A program made the translations under genes and the position numbers. 64,000 bases of DNA from JABDBE01 sp963743375 (GTDB lineage: Bacteria > Acidobacteriota > Terriglobia > Terriglobales > Acidobacteriaceae): NCBI GenBank assembly GCA_963743375.1, contig CAVUQA010000003.1:175064-239063 (forward strand), read 5' to 3'. This document shows, in pieces, positions 9,049 to 17,691 of the stretch. Numbering within the stretch: position 1 is the stretch's first letter; each line of letters starts with the position of its first letter. Under the pieces are notes generated by a model. The model made no database searches, was not told the DNA's origin, and saw nothing but the letters and a program-made list of their open reading frames with translations.

Positions 9049-9465
9049 AAAAACTCCTTCGCAGAGACAGCTACTCTCTTTAACATTATCACGCCAGATT
9101 ATTCCGTCAACCAGGACTATTCAGTTTGACGCGGTGTCCACGCGAGTTACCTCGCCTGCTGGTGACGTCGCAGAACTTCGGAATGACAACGGCAAAAGGT
9201 GAGGATTCCTGATCATGGATCAACCTCTAATTCTGCCCGTAGTCTCAGTTTGAATACTGGGGAAGGTTGATTGTCGCGAAAAAAGACCGCCTTTTCTCGC
9301 TAAGTCCTTCATTTCACGCCCGCTTGTTTGGCCGACGAACTGCATGGACAGGATCAGGACCGCACTCGGACATGCACCTCTGTGCCGTCGCAGGCCTGGG
9401 GTTGCGCTCCTAGAATGGCGAAGTCCGAGCCTAAGCAGCGGCTTTGAGCCGCATGGAGTATTACG
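9049..9465. other. Intergenic region without a gene
   Basis: About 400 bases separating divergently transcribed tatA and the zinc-ribbon protein, with no supportable gene. The stretch near 9170-9205 (CAGAACTTCGGAATGACAA) resembles part of the dispersed repeat described at 10139. A small hairpin (GCGGCT, loop TTG, AGCCGC) lies just before the downstream gene. Promoters for both genes must lie here, but I could not fix them. Confidence 0.4.
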
Positions 9466-10119
9466 ATGATCGCAACACCAATCCCCCCCGGAGTAAAGAA
9501 ACCGGTAACTCCGGCAGTCCTCCCCTCTAATCACGAAATCCAGACCACAGAGCGGCCCAAAGCAGCTCCGCCAACTGCGCCGCAGATCACACCCAAGCAG
9601 GCCGGTTATGGTTTGCCTTGCGCCAACTGCAAGACTTATTACGCGGCCGATCTGAAAGCATGTCCGGTATGCAAAGCTGCGGAGCGGGTTTCACCATCCG
9701 CGTTGCCGTTGCGTTCCAGCCTGCTGACCAACGAAGTTTGTCCCGACCCCATCGCGCTTGAAGAAGAACGCGAACGCTTTCTGCGCGAGTTCAAAAGCCA
9801 GGTGTTTGCTTCTCAAGTGCCCGCGAACGGTACCGGAAACATGCGCTGCATCCATGATGAAAATCATCTCAGCGGTCCCGAGCCAGCCGCGGTTTGCCAG
9901 GGCTGTTACGATCACCTGCAGGAACGCGTGGACGTGCTCGAAGCCGCGCTGCACATGGATTTGAAGGAGGCGGCACAGATCGTCTACGACGCGGTATGGG
10001 CCGATCCCACGGATTCCACCAAAACCTATGAGAACGCCGCTCACGCTTTGCTGACTGAATTGCGCAAGCGTTCCGGCGTGGCCCAAGTTTTCGGATTGCT
10101 GCAACCTCTGTCCGACTAA
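9466..10119 (+). CDS. Zinc-ribbon hypothetical protein
   Basis: 217 residues. After a Pro/Thr-rich, probably disordered N-terminus (1-45) comes a zinc-ribbon motif, CANCKTYYAADLKACPVC. A middle segment (DPIALEEERERFLREFKSQV) is helical and charged. A second Cys/His set follows (MRCIHDENHLSG then VCQGCYDHLQERVDVLE), then a helical C-terminus. The paired Cys motifs suggest one or two structural zinc sites. There is no signal peptide. A GGAG site precedes the ATG. I recognise this only as a conserved-looking hypothetical; the role is unknown. Confidence 0.65.
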   Translation: MIATPIPPGVKKPVTPAVLPSNHEIQTTERPKAAPPTAPQITPKQAGYGLPCANCKTYYAADLKACPVCKAAERVSPSALPLRSSLLTNEVCPDPIALEEERERFLREFKSQVFASQVPANGTGNMRCIHDENHLSGPEPAAVCQGCYDHLQERVDVLEAALHMDLKEAAQIVYDAVWADPTDSTKTYENAAHALLTELRKRSGVAQVFGLLQPLSD

Positions 10120-10138
10120 CTGCTGAATCCCACCGTAC

Positions 10139-10232
10139 ATTCCATTTTGTCGTCCCGAGCAAAGCGAGGGATCTCGGTTTTTCCGGTGTCGGCAGAAACC
10201 CAGATTTCTCGCTTCGCTTGAAATGACAATGG
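10139..10232. repeat. Dispersed REP/MITE-like imperfect palindrome
   Basis: The two arms, starting at CATTTTGTCGTCCCGAGC and ending at GCTTGAAATGACAATGG, are imperfect inverted repeats of about 30 bases around a ~30-base centre. A half-copy occurs at 55241-55275 (CTGTCGTCCCGAGCGAAATG). It is non-coding; read in one frame it gives peptides of the type IPRFARDD, a useful signature of false ORFs over this repeat. Confidence 0.6.
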
Positions 10233-10377
10233 ATAAACTTGATTCGCGAACACACTTCCAGGTTTTTCTGTAAACACGTCTGCAACACTTTCGGCGTAAA
10301 ATACACGGGCTGGCAACTTTGTATAATTTGGTGGGTTGAATCAACCAGACATTCAAAACTTTGAGGAGACTAAAACG

Positions 10378-10656
10378 ATGACAATAAAACCGCTTTCAGG
10401 GGTCATTTTAGGTGTGGCGTTATTGCTCGGGGGTCTGGGCTATGCCCAAATGGGGCAAAACGTTAGTGGACACAGACACCCGAACCTTGCTGCCGCGCAA
10501 CGTCTTTGTGAACAGGCCTTTGAAAAAGTCTCAGCTGCTCAATCGGCGAACGAATTTGACATGGATGGACACGCCGCTAAAGCCAAGGATCTACTCGAGC
10601 AAGCCAACCGCGAACTTAAGCAAGCCGCCGAAGCCGCCAATAAAAACCACAAATAA
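10378..10656 (+). CDS. Small secreted alpha-helical protein
   Basis: 92 residues from the ATG at 10378, which has a GAGGAG site at the right distance. A signal peptide (VILGVALLLGGLGYA, cleavage near residue 24) leads into a mature region with HRHPNLAAAQRLCEQAFEKV and a long Ala/Lys-rich helix ending AANKNHK. It resembles short periplasmic helical proteins that are common and uncharacterised in Acidobacteriota. A rho-independent terminator follows, so it is probably monocistronic. A TATAAT-like box lies at about 10322. Function unknown. Confidence 0.7.
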   Translation: MTIKPLSGVILGVALLLGGLGYAQMGQNVSGHRHPNLAAAQRLCEQAFEKVSAAQSANEFDMDGHAAKAKDLLEQANRELKQAAEAANKNHK

Positions 10657-10685
10657 CCCTCGTTATATTTTCTGTCTAGAACTGG

Positions 10686-10717
10686 AAGCTCGGCCGCTTA
10701 TGCGGTCGAGCTTTCTT
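10686..10717 (+). terminator. Rho-independent terminator
   Basis: A 12-bp stem (AAGCTCGGCCGC pairing with GCGGTCGAGCTT, one G-U) with loop TTAT, followed by TTCTTAATTT. It lies 30 bases after the stop of the small secreted protein gene. Confidence 0.75.
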
Positions 10718-10781
10718 AATTTCGCCGCGATAACTTAGTTTCTTTCACACCGGCAGGCACCGTGGTAATCTCCGTGCGTGG

Positions 10782-10955
10782 ATGTTCGCGAAATGGCGGG
10801 ACTGGGGCGGTTTAGCAAGAGTAGCCTCAATGACCGCGGAGGAGCGCCGGGAGCTTGCCAGAGAAGCATCCAAAGCCGCCGTTGAAGTGCAAAAAGAAAG
10901 GCGGGGCAGGGGCAACTTCGTGTGGTTATTGGTTCGCGAAACGGACACGCGCTAG
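10782..10955 (+). CDS. Short helical protein, 57 aa
   Basis: A 57-codon frame encoding MFAKWRDWGGLARVASMTAE followed by a charged helix (ERRELAREASKAAVEVQKERR) and ending ETDTR. The MTAEERRELAREAS pattern resembles short bacterial proteins with repeated ER/KA helices whose function is unknown. The ribosome site is weak. It sits between a terminator and the first GloVer gene (43-base gap), so it could be the first gene of that transcript. Moderate to low confidence. Confidence 0.4.
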   Translation: MFAKWRDWGGLARVASMTAEERRELAREASKAAVEVQKERRGRGNFVWLLVRETDTR

Positions 10956-10998
10956 TTCTGACGAACAGCAAAAAATGCACGTCTAAGGATAAAACCGC

Positions 10999-12237
10999 AT
11001 GAAGAAACTGACCCTGCTCTTCACTCTGATCATTTGCCTCCCTTGCTTGGCTTCCTCCTTTAAGATGCTCTATACCTTTGGAGGCGGATCGGATGGCTAC
11101 TGGCCGACCGGATTAATCGTAGGGAAAGACGGGAATTTATACGGGGCGACGATGGGCGGGGGCAGCAACAACAACTGTGGCAACGCCTCGGGGGACGGCA
11201 CTATTTTCAAGGTGTCGCGTGTGGGAGTGAAAACCATTCTCTATAACTTTATCGGCGGGGCAGATGGGTGCAACCCAGAGAATGCGTTGACGATGGATGC
11301 GGCTGGCAACTTCTACGGTACGACGGGCAATGGCGGGGATACGTCTTGTTTCCCTCCTTATGGCTGTGGGACCATCTTCAAGATCACGCCGCAGGGCCAG
11401 TTGACTACGCTATATGCCTTTGAGGGAGCGCCGAATGACGTTCATGGAATCTCCGGGCCGTTGGCTATCGACGCGCAAGGCAATCTCTACGGCGTGGGAG
11501 ACGGCGGCGCGAACTCTTGCGGGAACGATTTTGGTTGCGGAGCGGTGTTTGAGCTGAGCACGGCGAGGGTTGAATCGCTTGTCTATAACTTTACCGGATC
11601 ACCGGACGGAGCCAGTCCCAGTGGTCCCATTGCGATTGTGGATGGAATTCTCTTTGGCACCACCGGGAGTGGTGGCGATTCTACTTGTGCTCAGGGCGGT
11701 TGTGGAACCTTCTATTCCTTGAACCTCACTACAGATGCCGAGAGCGTCCTTTATACCTTCGAGGAAAGCAGCGGCATGTATCCCCGAGGCCTGACGGCGG
11801 ACAGCCATGGCGATTTTTACGGGGATACGTTTTCTGGTGGAACCTATGGATCATCACGCGCCGGAGTACTTTTCAAATTCGCTTCGGAAAAAAATGGCTG
11901 GAGTGAGTCTGTGCTCTACAACTTCGGCGGTCCGAACGACGGGTGGTACCCAAATCCCGGCTTAGTGATTGACAAGGCGGGAAACGTGTACGGTACTTGC
12001 GGAGGCAGCAACCGGAACAGCGCCGAAGGGAACGTTTTCAAGATCACATCGAGTGGGAAGGAAACTATCCTACGTAACTTTGTTGTGAACAAGAATGGTC
12101 GTGCGCCAGGCGGGGCGTTTCCTATCTACGGCCCTGTAACTTTCGAAAACGGCGTCCTCTACGGCACAACCTTTCAGGGCGGCAACTCTCAAGCGTGCGA
12201 TGGCGGTTGCGGCGTAGTCTTCAGGGTGGAGCGCTAG
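10999..12237 (+). CDS. Secreted GloVer-repeat protein (7 repeats)
   Basis: 412 residues with a clear signal peptide (LTLLFTLIICLPCLASS). The rest is built from a repeat of the GloVer/TIGR03803 type: (V/I)LYxFxGGxDG, P.G, a G(L/N)xxDxxGN(L/F)YGTT block and then GG...CGxxF.(I/L). I count seven units, opening with MLYTFGGGSDG, ILYNFIGGADG, TLYAFEGAPND, LVYNFTGSPDG, VLYTFEESSGM, VLYNFGGPNDG and ILRNFVVNKNG. Seven WD-like units suggest a seven-bladed beta-propeller. Several units carry a Cys pair (SCFPPYGCG, TCAQGGCG) that probably forms disulphides, consistent with export. Molecular role unknown. Two paralogs and a fragment lie within 10 kb. A short imperfect hairpin follows the stop. Confidence 0.8.
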   Translation: MKKLTLLFTLIICLPCLASSFKMLYTFGGGSDGYWPTGLIVGKDGNLYGATMGGGSNNNCGNASGDGTIFKVSRVGVKTILYNFIGGADGCNPENALTMDAAGNFYGTTGNGGDTSCFPPYGCGTIFKITPQGQLTTLYAFEGAPNDVHGISGPLAIDAQGNLYGVGDGGANSCGNDFGCGAVFELSTARVESLVYNFTGSPDGASPSGPIAIVDGILFGTTGSGGDSTCAQGGCGTFYSLNLTTDAESVLYTFEESSGMYPRGLTADSHGDFYGDTFSGGTYGSSRAGVLFKFASEKNGWSESVLYNFGGPNDGWYPNPGLVIDKAGNVYGTCGGSNRNSAEGNVFKITSSGKETILRNFVVNKNGRAPGGAFPIYGPVTFENGVLYGTTFQGGNSQACDGGCGVVFRVER

Positions 12238-12401
12238 GCATTCCGGCTGAGCGGGTTGATTACCACAAATCACCCGGTGGCGAAGTCTTGGATTGTCATG
12301 TGGGATGGGCCAGTAGAAAAGCTCACTAGCCTTTTCCATACCCAACGGCATCCCCGATGCGAGCTGGCAAAGTATCGGGTCGGTCAGTGCGCAGCCGTCT
12401 C

Positions 12402-14876
12402 TCATTTTCCCGTGGACACAGGTAAGCCGGCGGCTGCGGCTGACAAGGCCTCGCGGGCAGTTCCTCCGCTGGTTTGCATCGTGGCCTGAATGGTTTTCAC
12501 TTGCGACGCGAGCCGAAGCAGTTGCGCCTGCTGATCGAGCATCTGCCTCTGCTGCGCCTTGATCTGTTTTTGTTGTTTCTGGATCAGCGTCTGCTGTTGC
12601 TTCATCGCCTCGATCAGTACTGCAGTGAGGCGTGTGTAATCGACGCTGCGCGCATCTTTCCCGTTTTTCTCCCAGGTCACGACCTCGGGAACCACTGCGC
12701 CGACTTCCTCGGCAATCACTCCCACTTCGTGTTTCCCATTCGCCTTCACATCGTAGGAAACGCCGCGCAGCTGTTCGACCTTCCCCAGCGCGTCGTGGAG
12801 CGTTTGAACATTCGTCTTCCAGCGGCGCGAACTGTAGGTTGCCCAACCATCGCTAATGGCTTGACCCGCGCCTTGCGCAATAGTGAAGACATTCGACGGC
12901 GTCGGTGTTCCGATGCCCACATTGACACCCGGCGCCCCGAGCACCAACGCATTACTTTGGCTCACAGTGGCGTTGGCCCCGATCGCAGTGGCATTGGTGA
13001 GGTTGGTGGAGTTCGAATCCGGCCCGGCCAGATAGCCCAACGCGGTATTGTTGCTGCCCGACGTGTTGTACTGCAGCGCCTGGTAGCCGCTAGCAGTGTT
13101 GCCGGTTCCCGTCATTGAGGTATTTCCCGAAAACCCGAGGAACGCGTTCTGGCTCGAGGGCGACCCGAAAGCAAAGACGCTGCTCCCGATCCCGAAGCTG
13201 CTGCCAGTCACGATCCCGGTCGCGCTGAGGTTCCCGCTCACGGTCTGATTGCCGGTGAATGTGTTGGCAGTGTTTAACAGAGGCACGGCGGTCGTATCAA
13301 TTTGCAGCGTCCCGCTCGTGGTGATGGGTCCGCCGGTCAAGCCGGTTCCGCTACCCACACTGGTCACTGTGCCCGCACCCGGGAAGCTTTGGTTGGATGC
13401 AAATGTGATGGGCTGAGTGAAGTTTCCCGTGCCATGCACGTCCAGCGTGAACTGCGGGGCAGCCGTGCCAATTCCGACTGAGACTGCGTTGGCGCCTGTT
13501 CCCCCAAGTATCAGTGCGTTGCTTTCGCTGACTATTGCATTCGCTCCGAGCGCGGTAGTGTTGCTGAGGGCGGGAGAGTTGGTACTCGGGCCGGCGTTGT
13601 ATCCCAGGGCTGTGTTGTTATTGCCGGTGGTGTTGTAGTAGAGCGCGAAATTGCCGCTGGCAGTGTTGTCGATGCCCGTCGTATTTGAGTAGAGCGCCTC
13701 GACGCCGGCGCCGGTGTTGTAATTCCCCGTCGTGTTGGAGTAGAGGGAGTAAATGCCGCAAGCCGTATTGTTGAAGCCCGTGGTGTTGGCGTAGAGGGCT
13801 TGTGAGCCGTTGGCCGTGTTGGCGTATCCCTTAGTGTTGGAGTAAAGAGTTTGTGCGCCGCTGGCCGTGTTGCCGGAGCCGGTCGTGTTCGAGTAAAGCG
13901 CCTGGACGCCGAGGGCCGCATTGTTGTTGCCAGTAGTGTTGGCGAAAAGGGATTGTGCGCCGCTGCCTGCGTTGGCGGAGCCCGTAGTATTGGAGTGCAG
14001 CGTCTGCCAACCGCTGGCGGTATTGCCGGTGCCCGTGGTGTTGGAGCTAAGCGTTTGCACACCGGAGGCGGTGTTCTCAATGCCTGTTGTCGTGGAATTT
14101 CCCGCAAACCCGAGAAACACGTTGTCATTGGTGAGCGAGCCGAAGGCAAACGCCTTGCTTGCCAGGTTGAAGCCGGTCGCGGCATTCACCGTGCCGTTCA
14201 CGTCGAGAGTAGCAGTGGGAGTCGTCGTCCCAATGCCTACATTACTGCCCGTCTGAAATAGTTTGGAGTTGCCCAGTTTGGTGGGCGTTAACCACAGCGG
14301 AACGTAATCTTTTGTGCCGGTACCGGTCACCGTCGCGATGCCGCCGCTCGGAGCCGAAGCGCTATTTGCTACCGCAAGGTTACGGGAAGCGGAAGCCTGA
14401 GAACCGGCCGCCGTCATGAATGCCGAAGCAGGCTGACCTCCCAAAGTATCGGCGTCGGCCGCTTTCAGTGCGTAGGGAACGCTCACCATCAACACTCGTG
14501 GCTGTTCCGCCTGTCCCTGCGGTTGCACTCCCAGCCATTGGGCTTCACCGGAAGCAAACAGTTCCGCGGGCACGCCCGTGTTCTTAGTCGATCCCAGCAA
14601 GACCGTGTAATGTCCGCCTGAGTCGGGCTGCACATTCTGGGTTTCGATCCAAAGCGGAGCTCCACCTTGCGACTCTTTATAAAGAGTGAAAGTCATGCCG
14701 ACCGCGCCTGACAAAGGTTTGCCGGTTTCATCCTTCGCTATCCCGGAGAAGCGAATCAAGCGAGGCACTGGAGTAGAAATCATTGGTGCTGGTGGGTTAG
14801 CGCCGCGAGTCTGCGCGAACATCAACGAGGATAGGGACAAGCATGCAACGACGATGCAGCCAAGATGAGCTCTCAT
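12402..14876 (-). CDS. Exported repeat fibre protein with S74 intramolecular chaperone domain
   Basis: 824 residues. Order: signal peptide (MRAHLGCIVVACLSLSSLMF), a beta-rich region (about 40-150, including FTLYKESQGGAPLWIETQNV), a head region of nine or so 17-residue repeats (NTTGxxNTASGxQxLYS), a second shorter repeat block, then a Peptidase_S74 chaperone-of-endosialidase domain. The last contains SSRRWK with Ser682 and Lys687 spaced like the autocleavage dyad of phage tailspikes, plus GVIAEEV and SVDYTRLTAVLIEA. The C-terminus is a Gln-rich coiled coil (KQQQTLIQKQQKQIKAQQR). Known S74 domains trimerise beta-helical fibres and then cleave themselves off. Here a signal peptide and the bacterial neighbourhood suggest a cell-surface fibre rather than a phage part. 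Substrate or partner unknown. Confidence 0.85.
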   Translation of the reverse strand: MRAHLGCIVVACLSLSSLMFAQTRGANPPAPMISTPVPRLIRFSGIAKDETGKPLSGAVGMTFTLYKESQGGAPLWIETQNVQPDSGGHYTVLLGSTKNTGVPAELFASGEAQWLGVQPQGQAEQPRVLMVSVPYALKAADADTLGGQPASAFMTAAGSQASASRNLAVANSASAPSGGIATVTGTGTKDYVPLWLTPTKLGNSKLFQTGSNVGIGTTTPTATLDVNGTVNAATGFNLASKAFAFGSLTNDNVFLGFAGNSTTTGIENTASGVQTLSSNTTGTGNTASGWQTLHSNTTGSANAGSGAQSLFANTTGNNNAALGVQALYSNTTGSGNTASGAQTLYSNTKGYANTANGSQALYANTTGFNNTACGIYSLYSNTTGNYNTGAGVEALYSNTTGIDNTASGNFALYYNTTGNNNTALGYNAGPSTNSPALSNTTALGANAIVSESNALILGGTGANAVSVGIGTAAPQFTLDVHGTGNFTQPITFASNQSFPGAGTVTSVGSGTGLTGGPITTSGTLQIDTTAVPLLNTANTFTGNQTVSGNLSATGIVTGSSFGIGSSVFAFGSPSSQNAFLGFSGNTSMTGTGNTASGYQALQYNTSGSNNTALGYLAGPDSNSTNLTNATAIGANATVSQSNALVLGAPGVNVGIGTPTPSNVFTIAQGAGQAISDGWATYSSRRWKTNVQTLHDALGKVEQLRGVSYDVKANGKHEVGVIAEEVGAVVPEVVTWEKNGKDARSVDYTRLTAVLIEAMKQQQTLIQKQQKQIKAQQRQMLDQQAQLLRLASQVKTIQATMQTSGGTAREALSAAAAGLPVSTGK
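13610..14085 (-). repeat. 51-bp tandem coding repeats
   Basis: Inside the S74 fibre gene, a 51-bp unit (17 codons) repeats about nine times. The plus-strand landmark GTGTTGG(A/C)G recurs at 13732, 13783, 13834, 13885, 13936, 13987 and 14038, an exact 51-base spacing. The copies have diverged at many bases while keeping length and the NTTG/ASG pattern, so they are old and selected rather than freshly expanded. Confidence 0.85.
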
Positions 14877-15451
14877 ACAAATTCCTTTGTCATCGACTTG
14901 AAATTGAACCGAACATCAACACCGGTATGATTCCGATTGTTCACGACTAATACTTATCTACGCAGTGCTTGAGGGAGGGGGCGCTAGCACCGGAGCCGCT
15001 ACTTGTGCCCAAACATCAGGCGATCAAAATATATCCCTGGCGCGCGGATTGTCAATCTGCAAACTGTTGCAGATGGCAGGCGCATCACAGGGTTTCAACA
15101 CGTCTTCGAAGGTTAATGGTTAACAGTCATTTCGAAATATAAAACCAACAGTAAATATCTATAAGATATCCATCCGAACCCGCCGAGCATTGCGCTCTCG
15201 CAAAATTTCTGGCGCGAAATTCTTGCGATTGGCGGCGAAGGTAAACCAATTCGAGCGTTCGGACCGTATTTGTGTATCTCTCTTGCAACTTTTGCGAAAG
15301 ATCTTGCAACATGCGCAATATCTTCGGGCAATATGAGCGAATTAGTTGCACTTACACAAACACTCGCGCGTATAATCCGCAGCCGAGACGACGTGGCACT
15401 GTTTTTTGAATCAGCATTAAGCCACGATACGAATCTCAAGGAGAGTACTTT
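14877..15451. promoter_or_regulatory. Long divergent intergenic region
   Basis: 575 bases between two divergently transcribed surface-protein genes, visibly AT-rich around 15110-15180. It includes an 8-bp palindrome (ATCTGCAA, loop ACTG, TTGCAGAT at 15055-15074) that could be an operator. A candidate promoter for the plus-strand GloVer gene is TTGCAC at 15346 with TATAAT at 15371, spacer 19 (longer than ideal). I see no gene or structured RNA that I can name. Confidence 0.4.
15346..15376 (+). promoter_or_regulatory. Candidate sigma-70-type promoter
   Basis: TTGCAC and a perfect TATAAT separated by 19 bases, about 75 bases before the ATG of the second GloVer gene. The -10 is convincing; the spacer is two bases over the optimum. 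Confidence 0.45.
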
Positions 15452-16660
15452 ATGCGAGGCAAAACAGCGGTGGTAGGGGCAATAGCTTTGATCCTGGCGA
15501 CATGCGCTTCGGGCGCTGCGGCCCCGAAAACGAAGACTAAGCCGAACGTCACCTTCACTACTCTATATAACTTTACCGACAGCAGCACCGATGGCGCGTA
15601 TACCTACGGTCAGCCGGTTTTCACTAAGGCCGGCAACATTGTCGGCACTGCCTGCGGCGGCGGAGCCAATGGGGACGGAACCGTGTGGAGCCTAAACAGC
15701 AGCGGCACGCTGACCGTCCTCCATAGCTTTGATGGTACGGACGGTCAATGCCCGTACACCGGCGTCACCCTCCAGCCAAGTAAGAACAACATGTTCGGTA
15801 CCACTGCCTACGGCGGATCCGCCAGCGTCGGGACCGTCTGGTCGATCGATTCCTCTGGGACTTACTCCACTTTGTATAACTTTGGCTCGCAGTCTGGTGA
15901 TCCAGAATACATCTACAGCGATGTAGTGCTGGATCCAAAAGGCAACCTGTATGGTACAAGCGAAGAAGGTGGCGCTGATGGTTTTGGCGCGGTCTGGGAA
16001 CTGAGCAGCACCGGCACGGAAACGGTCTTGTACAGCTGTGCTGACAGCAGCTCCGATTGCGGATTTCCGTTCTTGACCAATTTGCACCGTGATGCGGCCG
16101 GTGACTTGTTCGGGGCTGCCGAGGAAGGTGGAAGCGGCGGCTGCGGAGTGCTATTCGAGCAATCCGCGGGCGGCACCTTCAGTGTGCTCCACAGCTTTAA
16201 CTGCGGAAGCGACGGACTGTTTCCCACCGGGGGCGTCTTGGAATACAAGGGCAACCTCTATGGTACCGCCTTCGAGGGCGGCGCGAATGGCTACGGCACG
16301 GTCTGGCAATACAACATCAGTACCACTACGTTTACCGTGTTGCACAGCTTTGATTACACCGACGGGGGCTACCCCGAAGGCGGCGTGGCCTGCCAGCAAG
16401 GGAAGAAGACAGTTTGCGCTGGCAACCTGTTCGGGACAACTGAGGAGGGCGGTACTAGTGGTTATGGAACCGTGTGGGAAATAAATTCAAGCGGCACATT
16501 CACGTCGTTGAATAGCTTTGATAACACTCACGGGGCCTACCCACTCTCCCGTCCTTTCGTGACCAAGGCTGGCAACGTCTACGGCACCACCTACTTGGGC
16601 GGTTCGTCCGGCTACGGAACCGTATATGAGATCACCGGAGCCAAAGCCCAGAAACGTTAA
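15452..16660 (+). CDS. Secreted GloVer-repeat protein (7 repeats)
   Basis: 402 residues, signal peptide VVGAIALILATCASGAAA, start ATG with an AAGGAGA site. Seven repeat units open with TLYNFTDSSTD, VLHSFDGTDGQ, TLYNFGSQSGD, VLYSCADSSSD, VLHSFNCGSDG, VLHSFDYTDGG and SLNSFDNTHGA. Each is followed by a GN(L/V)(Y/F)GT block and GG...G(Y/F)GTVW. The family resembles gene 10999-12237 but uses GTVW where that one has GTIF. The repeat count again fits a seven-bladed beta-propeller. The protein ends a few residues after the last unit (TGAKAQKR) with no visible anchor, so it is probably released or periplasmic. Function unknown. Confidence 0.8.
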   Translation: MRGKTAVVGAIALILATCASGAAAPKTKTKPNVTFTTLYNFTDSSTDGAYTYGQPVFTKAGNIVGTACGGGANGDGTVWSLNSSGTLTVLHSFDGTDGQCPYTGVTLQPSKNNMFGTTAYGGSASVGTVWSIDSSGTYSTLYNFGSQSGDPEYIYSDVVLDPKGNLYGTSEEGGADGFGAVWELSSTGTETVLYSCADSSSDCGFPFLTNLHRDAAGDLFGAAEEGGSGGCGVLFEQSAGGTFSVLHSFNCGSDGLFPTGGVLEYKGNLYGTAFEGGANGYGTVWQYNISTTTFTVLHSFDYTDGGYPEGGVACQQGKKTVCAGNLFGTTEEGGTSGYGTVWEINSSGTFTSLNSFDNTHGAYPLSRPFVTKAGNVYGTTYLGGSSGYGTVYEITGAKAQKR

Positions 16661-16671
16661 CCGTATTTCTC

Positions 16672-16710
16672 AAGCGGGTGCGAACCTGCAGGTCGGGTCC
16701 GCGCCCGCTT
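16672..16710 (+). terminator. Stem-loop after GloVer gene 2
   Basis: AAGCGGGTGCG pairs with CGCGCCCGCTT (one mismatch) around a 17-base loop, 12 bases after the stop. There is no strong T-run, so termination is inferred from position. Confidence 0.45.
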
Positions 16711-16727
16711 AACGTTTACCGCAAGAG

Positions 16728-16754
16728 GAAAAAGCCGCAGCTTAAAACTGCGGC
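16728..16754 (-). terminator. Rho-independent terminator (minus strand)
   Basis: On the minus strand GCCGCAG, loop TTTTAAG, CTGCGGC is followed by TTTTTCC. It ends transcription of the small secreted protein gene at 16786-17226. Confidence 0.75.
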
Positions 16755-16785
16755 TTGTGCACCGACAGTAAAACTCTGCAAATCG

Positions 16786-17226
16786 CTACTTGTTGGCTTT
16801 CTGATCCTTGTTGATCTTGTGGCTCACACGAGTCTGTTCGCGATTGAGCTGTTTCTGTTGCGCTTTAGTAATGTGCCGTCCGCCATCCTTCGCGATGTCG
16901 GCTTTTTCCTGGTTCTCGATGCGCGCATCTTGCTTTTCCACTTGGGCAGCTTGCGCGGGCGTCATCTTACCGTCCTTGATGTCATTCGAGATACGGTTCT
17001 GTTGGTTCTGTTGACGATTGTCAACCTGGTTGATGCGCGGATGCCCCTTGTCGTCCACTCCAGGACCGGAGTTGACGTTATTGGTTTGAGCCGGAGTCTG
17101 GGTCGCTGCCGGAGGCGCTGGGGTGGTGCCTGGAGCTGCTTGGGTTGTGGTTTGAGCAGCCGCAGAGGCAAACATCAGACCCCCGACCGCCAGAACTAGG
17201 AGCGAGTTAGTGAGTTTGTTTGTCAT
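16786..17226 (-). CDS. Small secreted Gln/Lys-rich protein
   Basis: 146 residues from the ATG at 17226. An upstream in-frame start at 17325 would place the signal peptide internally, so it is rejected. The signal peptide NSLLVLAVGGLMFASAAAQ is followed by a Thr/Pro/Ala-rich linker and GPGVDDKGHPRINQVDNRQ. Then come two similar helical units, NRISNDIKDGKMTPAQAAQ and REQTRVSHKINKDQ, with HITKAQQKQLNRE between them. This G(K/R)(M/H)(T)xAQ(A/Q) repeat is common in exported proteins of unknown function in Proteobacteria and Acidobacteriota. A rho-independent terminator follows. Confidence 0.7.
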   Translation of the reverse strand: MTNKLTNSLLVLAVGGLMFASAAAQTTTQAAPGTTPAPPAATQTPAQTNNVNSGPGVDDKGHPRINQVDNRQQNQQNRISNDIKDGKMTPAQAAQVEKQDARIENQEKADIAKDGGRHITKAQQKQLNREQTRVSHKINKDQKANK

Positions 17227-17691
17227 GCTGATTTGAAACCCCCTCGGTTTGGATAAGTTGCGTTCTTTTGTAAAGTTATGTTTTCCAATCGTTTGGCGCT
17301 GGATAGTATACGCTAACGGTAGCATCGGATAGCATCTTCTCGTTTATTCATTGTGTTCATGTCAGGCTTCGCACCGCGTATTCCGGCAAGCGCAAGAGCA
17401 TCGAGTGCACTAGCGGTGTGCAATTTTTTGCATATGAATCTGCCAGATATCGCGTAACCAGCTGAAATTCAAATCCATGTCTCAAATCCCGTTGGCATGC
17501 CAAATGCACACGAGAATAGATACAGAACCTTGCGGGTCGGCAAAGATTGTTAGAAATAATTACCCGCAAAAGTTCGAAGTTCTTTATCATACTTATTCCC
17601 CCAATTGTGTTTGAAGAAGATGTTGAGCCGAGTCAATACTTCCCCCAGCGCCGGTACCTCCGGAACTAGCTCTTTGGAGAAGCTCTTAAAG
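17227..17691. promoter_or_regulatory. Divergent intergenic region with sigma-54-like promoter
   Basis: 465 bases between a minus-strand small secreted protein gene and a plus-strand large one. The plus-strand side holds a sigma-54-like element (annotated separately). I see no gene. Upstream activator sites, expected 80-150 bases before such a promoter, could lie at about 17340-17420 but none could be picked by eye. Confidence 0.4.
17493..17508 (+). promoter_or_regulatory. Candidate sigma-54 (RpoN) promoter
   Basis: TGGCATGCCAAATGCA matches the -24/-12 consensus TGGCACGnnnnTTGCW at T, GG, CA, G, T, GC and W, with the required spacing between GG and GC. Ten of twelve defined positions agree. 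Transcription would start near 17519, leaving a ~170-base leader before the ATG at 17692. Confidence 0.5.

Noticed and set aside
12474..13118. Plus-strand 214-codon frame inside the S74 gene
   Set aside because: Shadow of a repetitive GC-rich gene; no start signal.
13610..14085. Possible CRISPR array because of regular spacing
   Set aside because: The 51-base unit is in frame with the fibre protein, the copies diverge and there are no unique spacers.
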